Translations under genes and position numbers: made by a program
The notes under the pieces: generated by a model
Seen by the model: the letters and a program-made list of their open reading frames with translations, nothing else
The model's database searches: none
What the model was told of the DNA's origin: nothing
Part shown: piece after piece, positions 27,079 to 36,057 of the stretch
Layout of the letters: each line of letters starts with the position of its first letter
Numbering within the stretch: the stretch's first letter is position 1
From: Planctomycetota bacterium
GTDB taxonomy: Bacteria > Planctomycetota > Phycisphaerae > Sedimentisphaerales > Anaerobacaceae
Direction of reading: 5' to 3'
Assembly: GCA_019456145.1 (NCBI GenBank)
Contig: VRUL01000013.1
Coordinates: forward strand, 62,001 to 126,000
Length of the DNA stretch: 64,000 nucleotides

Positions 27079-27369
27079 TCAACTTGTCTTGCCTTTTGGA
27101 GTCGCCAGCTTTTTAATAAACCTGTAGCCACCATAACCTAATACTGCTCCGGCAACCGGAATTGCTCCCACAACACAGATGCCAGCGAACATTCCACCCC
27201 CTATAACTGACCCTACTGCCGCCAAGCCAGACGTCATCGCAGCTGCCCCTGCTGTGCCTTCTGCAGCACCAGCAAGCACACCACAGACACCAGCAACTGT
27301 ACCAGCTGCACCTCCACTTACTGTTGAAACAATAGCACCCTTATCACTTGAATTTGTTTTTTCAGCCAT
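27079..27369 (-). CDS. Small glycine-zipper hydrophobic protein
   Basis: 96 residues, almost entirely Gly, Ala, Val and Ser between a charged N-terminus (MAEKTNSSDKG) and a basic C-terminus (RFIKKLATPKGKTS). Many GxxxG-type steps (GGAAGTVAGVCGVLAGAAEG, then SVIGGGMFAG) and two helices able to span a membrane are seen. There is no signal peptide of normal type. Such proteins insert in membranes; some are bacteriocin- or pore-like, others structural. A GAGGTGA sequence precedes the start. Function unknown; adjacency to a P-loop protein suggests, but does not show, a pair. Confidence 0.6.
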   Translation of the reverse strand: MAEKTNSSDKGAIVSTVSGGAAGTVAGVCGVLAGAAEGTAGAAAMTSGLAAVGSVIGGGMFAGICVVGAIPVAGAVLGYGGYRFIKKLATPKGKTS

Positions 27370-27393
27370 TTCTCACCTCTTATCAAGAAAAAT

Positions 27394-27450
27394 TCAGCGT
27401 TTTCTTCTCAACATCACCGCACCGAGGCCGAGCAGTAAGAGCGTGGGCGG
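27394..27450 (-). other. PEP-CTERM-like tail 1, in frame beyond the stop of the dockerin protein
   Basis: Directly after the TAA (27451-27453) of the dockerin-bearing gene, the same minus-strand frame continues PPTLLLLGLGAVMLRRKR to a TGA at 27394-27396. This is the hydrophobic-plus-basic layout of a PEP-CTERM tail, cut off from its protein by one codon. The annotated protein therefore lacks the tail unless TAA is read through or is a recent mutation. I verified the frame codon by codon. Confidence 0.8.
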
Positions 27451-28842
27451 TTATTCGTCTACAATGCTTGATAGCAGCCAGTTTTGTAGAAATATGGCAA
27501 AATCGGCAGCGTTAACCACGCCGTCTTTGTTAATATCCGCTGGGTTTATGGGCTTATGTCTTCCACGAATCAGGATACAATCTGCTCCCTCTATGGGCAT
27601 TTCATCATATAACACTCCGGTAAGCTCTAACGTCAATTCATCGCCATGATTGACGTCACCAACGGCCTCTACAATTCTTTGAGTCTTGAATTTTAGCGTA
27701 AGGTCAAGGAAACCATCCGGACCAGCTTCAGTACAGTTGCACTCGTCAGCAGGCAATACCGGCGTAGCCACATCCTCATATCCGCTGCGGAGAGGCTCAA
27801 CACCGGCTAACCGTACAGAAGTCGGGTCTATTGTTTTTATATCGTAATCAGCCGTCCCTAATATGGCAACAGGAAGCACACCCTTGCTTTTGACGTTAAG
27901 TGGATTCGGACAACTGCCGGGTTTTATGTCAACAGCAACAACAGTGGTGGGTTCGGGAAATGGTTTTGATATAGACCATGAGTTCTGTAAATCAGGTCCT
28001 GTAATTTCCTTTATAAATGAGCCATCAGGATTCAATAAAGTAAGTCCATTATCGGAAGGAACGATATAACTATTACTAAAAGGATCATATTGAACAAAAG
28101 TGGAACGGCCAAATTCTTTACAATCGAACAACAAGCTTGTGGTCTTAGTAGTCAAATCATATTCCCATAATAATGTACCACCTCTTCCACCCCCAATAGC
28201 CAAATTACCATTATGACTTTGAGTTAATGATGCAGGATAAAATTCACTTGAAAAAGTAAGTTCATCATATACTCCCCCAGTAATCACTTCACCTGAAGTA
28301 TCGTATCGAGAGAGTACACGAGGACTGAAATATCCTACAGAATATAGAATATCCCCATTAGTAAAAAGTCCCACATTATTTTTATAAGAACTATATCCAC
28401 CATCTAATCCGATATCAGACACCTTGTTTCCCTGTTGATCGAATTCATAAATGACTTGATTCTTATCTCCAGCGGCAAAGAGATGTCCTTTTGAATTAAA
28501 GTCCAATTGTCCAAAACCATATTGAAAAGAAATTGGGGAAGTAAAATACTCTATAGTAGGTTCCTGACTGCCATTGGGATTGATTTTTAAAATTCGATTA
28601 GACCAATTATTACTTACACTTACGTATATTTCGCCTTCTGAGTTTCGAGCTACACCTCTTGGGTTTTGGTCGGTATAGTCCGCTAAAGACGCAATTAACT
28701 GGGTCTGACCTGAGTTTAAATCAACCTCTACCAAGTTACTACCCGCAGATACATAGACAGAGGAGCATAATGCAAATTGTTGAATGAAAAAAAGAAATCC
28801 AAATACAGCAAAGAAGATTTTAAGGCATTTTTTCTTATTCAT
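27451..28842 (-). CDS. Secreted beta-propeller-like protein with dockerin-like C-terminus
   Basis: 463 residues with a signal peptide (MNKKKCLKIFFAVFGFLFFI..., cut near residue 26). Residues about 27-280 form repeated strand blocks with NSEGEIYVSVSNNWSNRILK-like units, suggesting a six-bladed propeller of the NHL/SGL type. A recognisable environmental-bacterial domain follows, opening VDIKPGSCPNPLNVKSKGVL and closing at KFKTQRIVEAVG. The end carries the dockerin-like ADINKDGVVNAADFAIFLQN calcium loop typical of this lineage. The stop is immediately followed, in frame, by a PEP-CTERM-like tail. Surface or extracellular location inferred; ligand unknown. Confidence 0.75.
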   Translation of the reverse strand: MNKKKCLKIFFAVFGFLFFIQQFALCSSVYVSAGSNLVEVDLNSGQTQLIASLADYTDQNPRGVARNSEGEIYVSVSNNWSNRILKINPNGSQEPTIEYFTSPISFQYGFGQLDFNSKGHLFAAGDKNQVIYEFDQQGNKVSDIGLDGGYSSYKNNVGLFTNGDILYSVGYFSPRVLSRYDTSGEVITGGVYDELTFSSEFYPASLTQSHNGNLAIGGGRGGTLLWEYDLTTKTTSLLFDCKEFGRSTFVQYDPFSNSYIVPSDNGLTLLNPDGSFIKEITGPDLQNSWSISKPFPEPTTVVAVDIKPGSCPNPLNVKSKGVLPVAILGTADYDIKTIDPTSVRLAGVEPLRSGYEDVATPVLPADECNCTEAGPDGFLDLTLKFKTQRIVEAVGDVNHGDELTLELTGVLYDEMPIEGADCILIRGRHKPINPADINKDGVVNAADFAIFLQNWLLSSIVDE

Positions 28843-29712
28843 TTTTTCTCCTTCTCAAAAAAATGGTTAATATTTCCTGGCGCACCAAAAAGGGCACCGC
28901 TACCTGTGGCACAAGCTACATCGTGCTCAACCGAGGCCCGGCAAGGCCCAATCGCAACACGCAAGCGATGCCCGCTTTGCCAAAAGGCAAACGAGCACCA
29001 ACTCTTATGCGTTTTCTTGCTTTGAAATTTGCTGGTTTCAACGGAAACGCCAAAAAACCGGCACAAAACATTATACAATTGCCAAAAACTCGCACACCTT
29101 AACTTCTGTCCCATAATAACAGATAATGGACGACAACACAAGCAAAATCTGCCTTCAAAATGAGGAGCCGCTTCGCGGGATTATTTGAATAGATTCCTCG
29201 GCTGCGCTCGGAATGACAAATTTGGTTTTGTTAGAGTGCCTTACTTTGCGACAGGTAAAGCTTCATCTGCGACATATTAAGCCTTATTTATTACGGATAA
29301 CGCTTTATCCACGGGCAGGATGCCCGTACCACAAGATTAAACTTAATATATGGCATATCACCCATACTTGGTCATAGCTAACGCCTACTTTTGCATAAAG
29401 CAAGCCGCATTAACGCAAAAGTCAACTGAGAAAGTGCTTTATAAGCACGTAAATAGCATAGACAAATCAAATATCAAAATGCAAAATGCAAAAATGATGA
29501 GAGGGGCGACCACATGGGGCCGCCCGTACGTTTGCCTGGCGAGCAGGGATTCGGATTCGGGCAGGGGTGGAAAGAGTGGTGTTGAGATTGTTGAAATTAG
29601 AGGAAAATTTTGGTATCATGTGGCTTGGCTTGTGAAGGAGCGTGCCATAGCAGTTTATAGGGGAAATCCCGGCTCGGATTATCAAATAATAAATGAATAA
29701 AGAGGCCAAAAA
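28843..29712. other. 870-bp intergenic region with palindromes and boilerplate repeats
   Basis: No convincing gene. The short frames at 28863-29102 (plus) and 28839-29141 (minus) lack start signals and recognisable domains. The frame at 29350-29700 runs through word-like DNA (AAATGCAAAATGCAAAA near 29475). Visible structure: hairpin repeat copy 2 (29192-29218), the palindrome GGATAA/TTATCC (29295-29310) immediately followed by ACGGGCA/TGCCCGT (29311-29327), and a GGGGCGACCACATGGGGCCG stretch near 29504, which I recall as a dispersed repeat in related genomes. Confidence 0.5.
29192..29218 (+). repeat. Dispersed hairpin repeat, copy 2
   Basis: GATTCCTCGGCTGCGCTCGG followed by AATGACA. The outer stem ATTCC/GGAAT is intact and the inner part diverges (CGGCTGCGC). 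The 3' end GGAATGACA is identical to that of copy 3. Confidence 0.6.
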
Positions 29713-31299
29713 ATGAAACGCTTTGTATTAATTACGTTACTCGTTGTCAATATACTGGTTTTGAGTGATTGCTGCTGTGCCTTTGGCCGGGAGGAGTCTG
29801 ATGAAGGCTTGCGCAAGAGTGAAGTATCGAATAGCCGTAATAATAAAATAGCTGTCGGTACACCGCCGGAGGGGATGGGGCTTAATCCGTTTTACAAAAA
29901 GTATCTGGATTGTGAGGGAATAGCGGTGATTAGTTCCGAGCGGGTTGACGATCGGGCGTTTTACCGGGTGGAGAAGCTTTTAGATAAGATGCTTGAGAAT
30001 CGCCCCGATATACGCAAGGCGTTGGTTAAGGACGGTGTCCGCTATGTTATCATCGCTGCTGAAGAGCAGGTGACCGATATTCCGGATTATGCAGATATGA
30101 AACCAAAGGCGTTCTGGAACGAGCGGTCCCGTGGATTTGGCGGTCGGATTACAAGTTGCGGGGAAGAGAACCTTCTTTCGTTTCCGACGGACCGTTATGA
30201 GGATGAAAGTATCTTTATCCACGAATTAGCTCATGCAATTGACGGCAGGGGGCTGAGTAAGATTGAGCCTGATTTCAAGGAGCGTTTGAAGAGGCTTTAT
30301 GAAGATGCCATGGCTAAAGGTCTATACAAACACGATTATGCTTCCACCAATATGAGCGAATACTGGGCCGAATCTGTGCAGGCCTTTTTTGACGCCGATC
30401 GGGAAAATAACTGGAACCACAACCATGTCAACACCCGAGGCGAACTCTATGAATACGACCCGAAGATGGCCGATTTTGTCCGGGAGAAGTTCGGTATAAA
30501 CGAAGACAACGATTGGCGTTATAAACTTTTGGTCAAACAACCTTCAGTTATTGACGCGCCGAAAGAGATCCGCTCGGAATTGATATCAAAATATGTCTGG
30601 TGTCGAGGATTTTCCATTTTAGGTTCAAATAAGGTTTCCGACAAGGCCATGCTCGAGGCCGACAGGATTGTACGGAACATGTTTCGCTATCGACATGATG
30701 TTTTGAAAGCCATAATCGATGCGAAGGTACAATTAGCGGTTATCGCACAGGGCCAGTCACCGAAGGATATCCCCCATGTAAGAAAGATTGGCCGTAAGTG
30801 GTTTGTTAACACGAAAAAATCATCAGGTAAACAAAGCCGGCTGTTTCGGTTTTCCGCTGCCGAGTCGAATCTTCTTGAATCGGCGGGCAATCCGGCGGCG
30901 GGGGACAACCTTCTGATTCGTGATATGGCTTTGTTGATGTACTATGTTACGGGGCTGCGTGAGATCGACCCGGAATACAAGAAGAGAAAACATGTGCAGC
31001 AGTATGAGAAAGGTTTGAAACGCATCGATCACCGTTTCGATGAAAAGGTCAAGAAGCTGTACCGAAAGGCTAAAATGCAGAACTTGTGGGCAGGCACGCC
31101 TGCTATGAAAAATCGCTTCAATTATTTCGCCGAAGGGGTCCAATCCTTCTTTAACGCCAATAAAATCATTACTGCGGGCAATGACCCTGTCAATACGAGG
31201 GAGCAACTACAAGGCTATGACCCGGATATGGCCTTGTTTATAGGCGATATCTTCAAGCATCCCAAACGCGTTGACTGGCGCTATTCGGAAGCGGATTAA
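29713..31299 (+). CDS. Secreted zinc metallopeptidase with active and degenerate tandem domains
   Basis: 528 residues with a signal peptide (MKRFVLITLLVVNILVL, possibly lipidated at the CCC run near 20-22). Domain 1 (about 55-275) has HELAH at 170-174 and a downstream EYWAESVQAFF (Glu near 220), the layout of anthrax-lethal-factor-like (M34/ATLF) peptidases. Domain 2 (about 295-525) repeats the whole architecture, including NYFAEGVQSFFNAN, DPVNTREQLQGYDPDMA and a DWRY end, but the HELAH position reads RDMALLM, so zinc binding should be lost. GAGG lies upstream of the ATG. Substrate unknown. Confidence 0.75.
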   Translation: MKRFVLITLLVVNILVLSDCCCAFGREESDEGLRKSEVSNSRNNKIAVGTPPEGMGLNPFYKKYLDCEGIAVISSERVDDRAFYRVEKLLDKMLENRPDIRKALVKDGVRYVIIAAEEQVTDIPDYADMKPKAFWNERSRGFGGRITSCGEENLLSFPTDRYEDESIFIHELAHAIDGRGLSKIEPDFKERLKRLYEDAMAKGLYKHDYASTNMSEYWAESVQAFFDADRENNWNHNHVNTRGELYEYDPKMADFVREKFGINEDNDWRYKLLVKQPSVIDAPKEIRSELISKYVWCRGFSILGSNKVSDKAMLEADRIVRNMFRYRHDVLKAIIDAKVQLAVIAQGQSPKDIPHVRKIGRKWFVNTKKSSGKQSRLFRFSAAESNLLESAGNPAAGDNLLIRDMALLMYYVTGLREIDPEYKKRKHVQQYEKGLKRIDHRFDEKVKKLYRKAKMQNLWAGTPAMKNRFNYFAEGVQSFFNANKIITAGNDPVNTREQLQGYDPDMALFIGDIFKHPKRVDWRYSEAD

Positions 31300-31463
31300 C
31301 GTAGAATCATCCATAGGCAACTGATAAATCAAGACGAATACAGACGTTATTATTTACGGTTGTTAATCGCTGAGAAGGTTAATTATGAAATTGTATTAAT
31401 GTCGCCGGCTGTTTCGGTGGCGCGGCGATGTTGGCTTTGTCGTAGCGAGTGAAGTTCCAAGCC

Positions 31464-32291
31464 TTATAGTTTTGAGCCGCAGAATTTACAGTATTCGGCA
31501 TCCCTGTCGTGGCCTTCGGCGCTGCAATTTGGGCAGGCCTGGGAGGTGGATTTGTCCGTGTAAGACTGCGATAATTCTACAGTCATGATCCCTGTGGGGA
31601 CGGCTATTATCGAATATCCCAGGATCATCACGATAGCGGCCAGGAATTGTCCCGGGCCGGTATTTGGCGATATGTCACCATAGCCAACGGTCGTAAGGGT
31701 CACAACGGCCCAATAGACACTGCGCGGTATACTTGTGAAGCCATTTTCCTCTCCCTCGATGATATAAATCGCTGAGCCAATTATGACGACCAACGTCAAA
31801 ACTACGAAAAGAAATACAAGAATTTTTCGGCGACTTGCGTACAAGGCTTTTTTTAACAGGGTGGCTTCGTTTGTGTGGTGACCGAGCTTGAGGACACGGA
31901 AAATTCGCAGAACTCTTAGAATCCTGACTACCGCCAGATAACGACTGCCGAAGAAGAGTAAACTCGTATACGTTGGAAGTATTGCCAATAGATCCACGAT
32001 GCCGAAGAAACTGACTGCGTATCGGACCGGCTTTCGGATGCAGAGTAATCGCAGGATGTACTCTATTGTGAAAAGGATCGTGAAGAACCATTCGGTTGCG
32101 TATAAGAATCGGCCGAAGCCAGCCCTGATGGAGCTTACGCTGTCCAGCATGACCGTTAAGACGCTTAGAGAAATGCATATTATCAAGACAATGTCGAACC
32201 ATTTACCTGCGGGCGTTTCAGCTTCAAAGATAATTTCAAACAGGATTTGGCGCCATGGGCGATTAGTCTTATCCCCGGTATTTGTGTCCAT
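31464..32291 (-). CDS. Voltage-gated potassium channel with C-terminal zinc ribbon
   Basis: Six-helix Kv-type channel subunit in the inner membrane. The voltage-sensor S4 carries regularly spaced arginines (VVRILRVLRIFRVLKL, about 121-136). The selectivity filter TVGYGD is at 201-206, and S6 follows with a PTG hinge (about 232). The last 25 residues form an unusual zinc-ribbon module with Cys253, Cys256, Cys268 and Cys271 (CPNC...CKFCG), possibly a tetramerisation or sensing element. Convergent with the upstream peptidase gene; no cotranscribed neighbour. Confidence 0.92.
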   Translation of the reverse strand: MDTNTGDKTNRPWRQILFEIIFEAETPAGKWFDIVLIICISLSVLTVMLDSVSSIRAGFGRFLYATEWFFTILFTIEYILRLLCIRKPVRYAVSFFGIVDLLAILPTYTSLLFFGSRYLAVVRILRVLRIFRVLKLGHHTNEATLLKKALYASRRKILVFLFVVLTLVVIIGSAIYIIEGEENGFTSIPRSVYWAVVTLTTVGYGDISPNTGPGQFLAAIVMILGYSIIAVPTGIMTVELSQSYTDKSTSQACPNCSAEGHDRDAEYCKFCGSKL

Positions 32292-32612
32292 GCTTTGACC
32301 TTCCGTATCATGTGCGATTTTTAATCATTCCCATATACTCTAACTCGAATCGTGCAATGAAAGGACTCATATTAGTCTGTACCCCAACTTTTCAATCAGG
32401 TGTCGGACGTGCCATCCGGCTGCTAAGGTATTACCCTAAAGAATACAACCAATCCCTGACAGGAGCAAGGCAATAGCGTCAGGGATGCATAAGGTTTGTG
32501 TTTTGCGGTAGATTTTGAGAAAAAGCTTTGGTTATCGGACAAGAGGTGGTATAATGAAAAAACTGTTCCCTTGAACTTTATTAAGCGATTTTTGTTCATG
32601 GAGGAAGTCAAA

Positions 32613-34862
32613 ATGCGGAAACTTACCTTTCAATTAGTGTGGTTGGCCCTGGTGATTCTGGCTCCTTTTTCTACAACCAAAGCCGCGATAGAGACAATCG
32701 GACCATTCAACGGTCAGCTTTCCGAGGGCTTTGAAACGCAAGAGGGCCCTTACCTGACAGAGCTTTCGGTTTTCTGTGAGCTGGGAACGGTCAGGAACCT
32801 CGACGACAGTCCAAACTTGCATATTACGGGCTACTGGGCAGCAATCGGCGTTGTAAGTTCTCGCAGCGGTATCTGTTTTATGGGCAGTACCGGCGATGGT
32901 GTTGAATGGATTTTTGATATTCCTGCGGGGCGTTTCGGTGGTTACTTTACAACTTTAAGCATTACATCAAATTCTGAAGGTGCTGTTGCTAACTTTTACG
33001 ATGTCGCAGACAATCTGCTTGTGCAAAAGGAGGTTAATGCGCCTTATAGCGAATGGACGTGGAACGGCTGGGTGTCGGATGTTCCTATTAAGCGAGTTGA
33101 AGTTATTGGATTAGGCTTACCTGATTGGCTCGGCGCGGGTGGTTTTGTCATGCACGACGATATGGAGTATACACCTTTCGGTGAACCGAGGTTAATCCAT
33201 TACGTCGATGCAGATGCAACGGGTGCCAATGATGGTTCGAGCTGGGCTGATGCCTACAATTACCTTCAGGATGCCTTGTTTAACGCGCTACCTGGCACGG
33301 AGATACAGGTTGCTGAAGGCATCTACAAACCTCATCTAAATAGTTATAGCCTTGCACCGGTTAGCCGAGCGGACACTTTTTGGTTGAGAAATTGTATCAC
33401 CATCAAAGGCGGTTACGCCGGATTCGGTGAGCCGGACCCGGATGCGCGGGATGTTGAGGTGTACAAGACCATTCTCAGCGGTGACATCAACGGTAATGAT
33501 GCCGCCGTCGGAAGTCCAGAGGAGCTATTGACTGAGCCGACGCGGGCCGAGAACAGTTACCATGTAGTGACTGCCATCGGAGTGGATGGGAAAGCCGTGC
33601 TCGACGGCTTTTCGGTTACAGGCGGCACTGCCGATGGTGAAACTAATGAAAACAAATACGGCGGCGGTATGTATAACTACGATGCTTCTCCTACAGTGAA
33701 AGACTGTAAGTTCGGCACCAACTCGGCAGATGGTGGAGGTGCGATTTATATCCGCGGCGACTTCAGTGGAACATTGACCGATTGTCTCTTTGAGAACAAC
33801 ACAGCCGCCTTAGGCGGGGGAGCAATATATTGTACAGGCACTGGAGAGCTTAGCATTATCCGTTGTGAGTTTCGCGATGGCACTGCTAATCGTGGCGGGG
33901 TCATCTATAACGGCTATGCCTCATTAATATTATCAGAATGTATTTTAGAAAGCAATCAAGCCGAGTATGCAGGTGCCATCAGTACCGGTGGGGATATCAC
34001 CCTAATTAACTGTCTGTTGGCCAATAATCAGGCTTTGGTGTGGGGCGGGGCTTTATCTAACATGGAGAACACTTCAAGGTCTATCAACTGTACTTTCGTG
34101 GGTAATTCTGCCAATTACGGCGGAGCAATCTTCAGCAACATCGAATGTGACACAATTGCTATCAACAGCATTTTTTGGAATAATAGCGCACAGATCGGAA
34201 GCCAAATAGCCACATCTGGTTCGCACGGTGGTTCAACACTTACCGTCAATTATTGCGATATTGAAAACTTGTTAGATGGGCTTTACGTCCCGAATGGATG
34301 CACACTGAACTGGGGTGAAGACAACATCAACGCTGAGCCGCTTTTTGCAGATAGCGGCAATGGAAACTATCGATTGTCGGCTGGTTCGCTATGTGTCGAT
34401 TCGGGTGATAACGGTAGCGTGCCTCCGGATGTTTGCGACCTGGATGGTAATGACCGTATAGATGACGGCGATGGTGACGGCAGTTTAGTGGTTGATATGG
34501 GAGCTTATGAGCTTGGTCTACCGCCGATAGAAGTGGAGGTGAAGTTTGTGCCGCAATCTCTAAATCCTGGCAGTAAAGGCAAGTGGGTCAAGACGCATTT
34601 TGTTCTGCCCGAGGGCTTGGCAGTTGAAGATGTGGATACGGACAAGCCCGTCGAATTCGAACAATTCCAGCTCACGTCAGAGTCTATGGAAGTGTTTGTA
34701 AATAAAGAGGATTTGGTTGAGGTAATAGCGGCTTTTGACCGGAGCGCGTTCTTCGACATCGGGCCATTCGAAGGGGATGTTACGGTTGTGGGCTACCTTA
34801 CAAGCGGTCGGAGGTTCAGTGGTACAGACACAATCAAGATAGCCAATAACAAACTCAAGTAA
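32613..34862 (+). CDS. Secreted right-handed beta-helix protein
   Basis: 749 residues. The start at ATG 32613 is set by GGAGGAA at 32600-32606; the open frame extends upstream but without support. A signal peptide (about 1-25) is followed by a lectin-like or choice-of-anchor domain (about 25-195). Then comes a pectin-lyase-type beta-helix opening IHYVDADATGANDGSSWADA, with coil repeats such as KDCKFGTNSADGGGAIY and LTDCLFENNTAALGGGAIYC. The last ~110 residues are a small beta domain (KFVPQSLNPGSKGKWVKTHF to FSGTDTIKI) also present in the protein at 37.5-40.3 kb. Probably polysaccharide-binding or -degrading at the surface; no catalytic residues identified. Confidence 0.8.
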   Translation: MRKLTFQLVWLALVILAPFSTTKAAIETIGPFNGQLSEGFETQEGPYLTELSVFCELGTVRNLDDSPNLHITGYWAAIGVVSSRSGICFMGSTGDGVEWIFDIPAGRFGGYFTTLSITSNSEGAVANFYDVADNLLVQKEVNAPYSEWTWNGWVSDVPIKRVEVIGLGLPDWLGAGGFVMHDDMEYTPFGEPRLIHYVDADATGANDGSSWADAYNYLQDALFNALPGTEIQVAEGIYKPHLNSYSLAPVSRADTFWLRNCITIKGGYAGFGEPDPDARDVEVYKTILSGDINGNDAAVGSPEELLTEPTRAENSYHVVTAIGVDGKAVLDGFSVTGGTADGETNENKYGGGMYNYDASPTVKDCKFGTNSADGGGAIYIRGDFSGTLTDCLFENNTAALGGGAIYCTGTGELSIIRCEFRDGTANRGGVIYNGYASLILSECILESNQAEYAGAISTGGDITLINCLLANNQALVWGGALSNMENTSRSINCTFVGNSANYGGAIFSNIECDTIAINSIFWNNSAQIGSQIATSGSHGGSTLTVNYCDIENLLDGLYVPNGCTLNWGEDNINAEPLFADSGNGNYRLSAGSLCVDSGDNGSVPPDVCDLDGNDRIDDGDGDGSLVVDMGAYELGLPPIEVEVKFVPQSLNPGSKGKWVKTHFVLPEGLAVEDVDTDKPVEFEQFQLTSESMEVFVNKEDLVEVIAAFDRSAFFDIGPFEGDVTVVGYLTSGRRFSGTDTIKIANNKLK

Positions 34863-35049
34863 CTGGGCGTATTGTCAACTAACTGGTTATCGGTTTGCAG
34901 TGCGCCCGATTAGTGCAACGGGGCCGACCTTGACCAGGATTCCGAAGTTAATTTCGTTGATTTTGCTCTGCTCGACGGCTGTTGCTTTGAAGTGATACAA
35001 GACTGAAATACCCGGCCGAGGTTTTGATTGGAACTGTCAGGGGATTTGT

Positions 35050-35949
35050 TTACCAGGGGAGATGGCAGCTATAGTGCTTGTAGAACAGGCCTATCGAGCG
35101 CATTGTGATTATGGCGATTATCTGGGCGGCGAGGTTTAACACTAAGCGGCCTGCGTTTAGTGCCGGAGGTATTTCGGCCAGGTAAGTGGATGTTTGCATT
35201 TGCATAATATTCGCGATGACAAGCAGGATCGCGATGACCAGATACGGTCCGAAGGCCCTAAATATGGGCAGGAGAATGTAATCGAGCCTTAACAGAGTGA
35301 TATCGTGTCCTACCGCCGTGGTTAATATGGCCATAGGGAACAGAGACAGGCCAAGGACGAATAATACCTGTAAGAGCAAGCGCCAGCCAAATTCGGCCTG
35401 CCACAAATTTTTGATTGTTATACCTTTGTCTTGCAGCAGTGATAAAGTAATAAAGAATGGTAAGAGCACGGCAAAAAGGGTGAGGGCGAAAACCAGGAAT
35501 GGCTTAATAATGTTCCACAGGAAGCCGATCCCTTCTCCAAGGTAAATTTTGGGTAGCATGTCTATCTCAGAGGCGGTCTCGCGAATAATGTTCAGGTAGA
35601 AACCGAGCAGCCAGCCCCAGACGACCGCAAACGTGATATAATTCATGCAGCATATCGCTCTTGCGAGAAAGAATTTGAAACATATTGCTGCAGCAACGAA
35701 GACAAGCACAGTTACATTTTCGCGGTCGGCGAATATTTTCCAACTCTCGATGAAGACGGCACGGTAGAAGCCGGGTATGGGCTCGGCTATTTCAGTTTCT
35801 TTGGTTTTGAATTTTTCCGGCTTTTCATCGTCTTTGTAAGGGATGAAAAAAAGCTGCTGACAGGCCTGGCAGCGGGCACGTTTTCCACGGTGCTTGCTGT
35901 CAAAGGCAATCAAGGCATTGCAGTAGGGGCAGTTGAACTTGATTGTCAT
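35050..35949 (-). CDS. MJ0042-type zinc-ribbon membrane protein
   Basis: 299 residues. The true start is probably the ATG at 35949, giving MTIKFNCPYC; the 20 codons upstream in the open frame are made of ATTCTCGA-type repeat DNA. An N-terminal zinc ribbon (Cys7, Cys10, Cys27, Cys30) of MJ0042 type is followed by a cytoplasmic linker and six or so membrane helices (for example FLVFALTLFAVLLPFFITLS). It resembles DUF4013-like membrane proteins by composition only. Function unknown. It is downstream of pilT on the same strand with a 108-bp gap. Confidence 0.65.
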   Translation of the reverse strand: MTIKFNCPYCNALIAFDSKHRGKRARCQACQQLFFIPYKDDEKPEKFKTKETEIAEPIPGFYRAVFIESWKIFADRENVTVLVFVAAAICFKFFLARAICCMNYITFAVVWGWLLGFYLNIIRETASEIDMLPKIYLGEGIGFLWNIIKPFLVFALTLFAVLLPFFITLSLLQDKGITIKNLWQAEFGWRLLLQVLFVLGLSLFPMAILTTAVGHDITLLRLDYILLPIFRAFGPYLVIAILLVIANIMQMQTSTYLAEIPPALNAGRLVLNLAAQIIAIITMRSIGLFYKHYSCHLPW

Positions 35950-35950
35950 G

Positions 35951-35999
35951 TTCTCGATTCTCGATACTTGATTCTCGATTCTCGTATCGAGTATCAAGC
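35951..35999. repeat. ATTCTCGA word repeat
   Basis: Four to five copies of ATTCTCGA/TACTTGATTCTCG words, ending in the inverted words TATCGAGTATCAAGC. A related stretch with ATACTCG and TCGAGAATCGAG words occurs at 62691-62740. It supplies a spurious N-terminal extension to the neighbouring minus-strand gene. Confidence 0.75.
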
Positions 36000-36057
36000 A
36001 TGCACTCATTCAGTCATCATGAGCGACGAACTTAGAGCCGGTTATTCGGATAGGCTC

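Noticed and set aside
28839..29141. Overlapping frames of 79-100 codons on both strands
   Set aside because: No start signals, odd composition and no recognisable family; treated as non-coding.
29350..29700. 116-codon plus-strand frame
   Set aside because: Made largely of word-like repeats (AAATGCAAAATGC, GGGGCGACCACATGGGG) with no domain and no ribosome site; likely boilerplate intergenic DNA.
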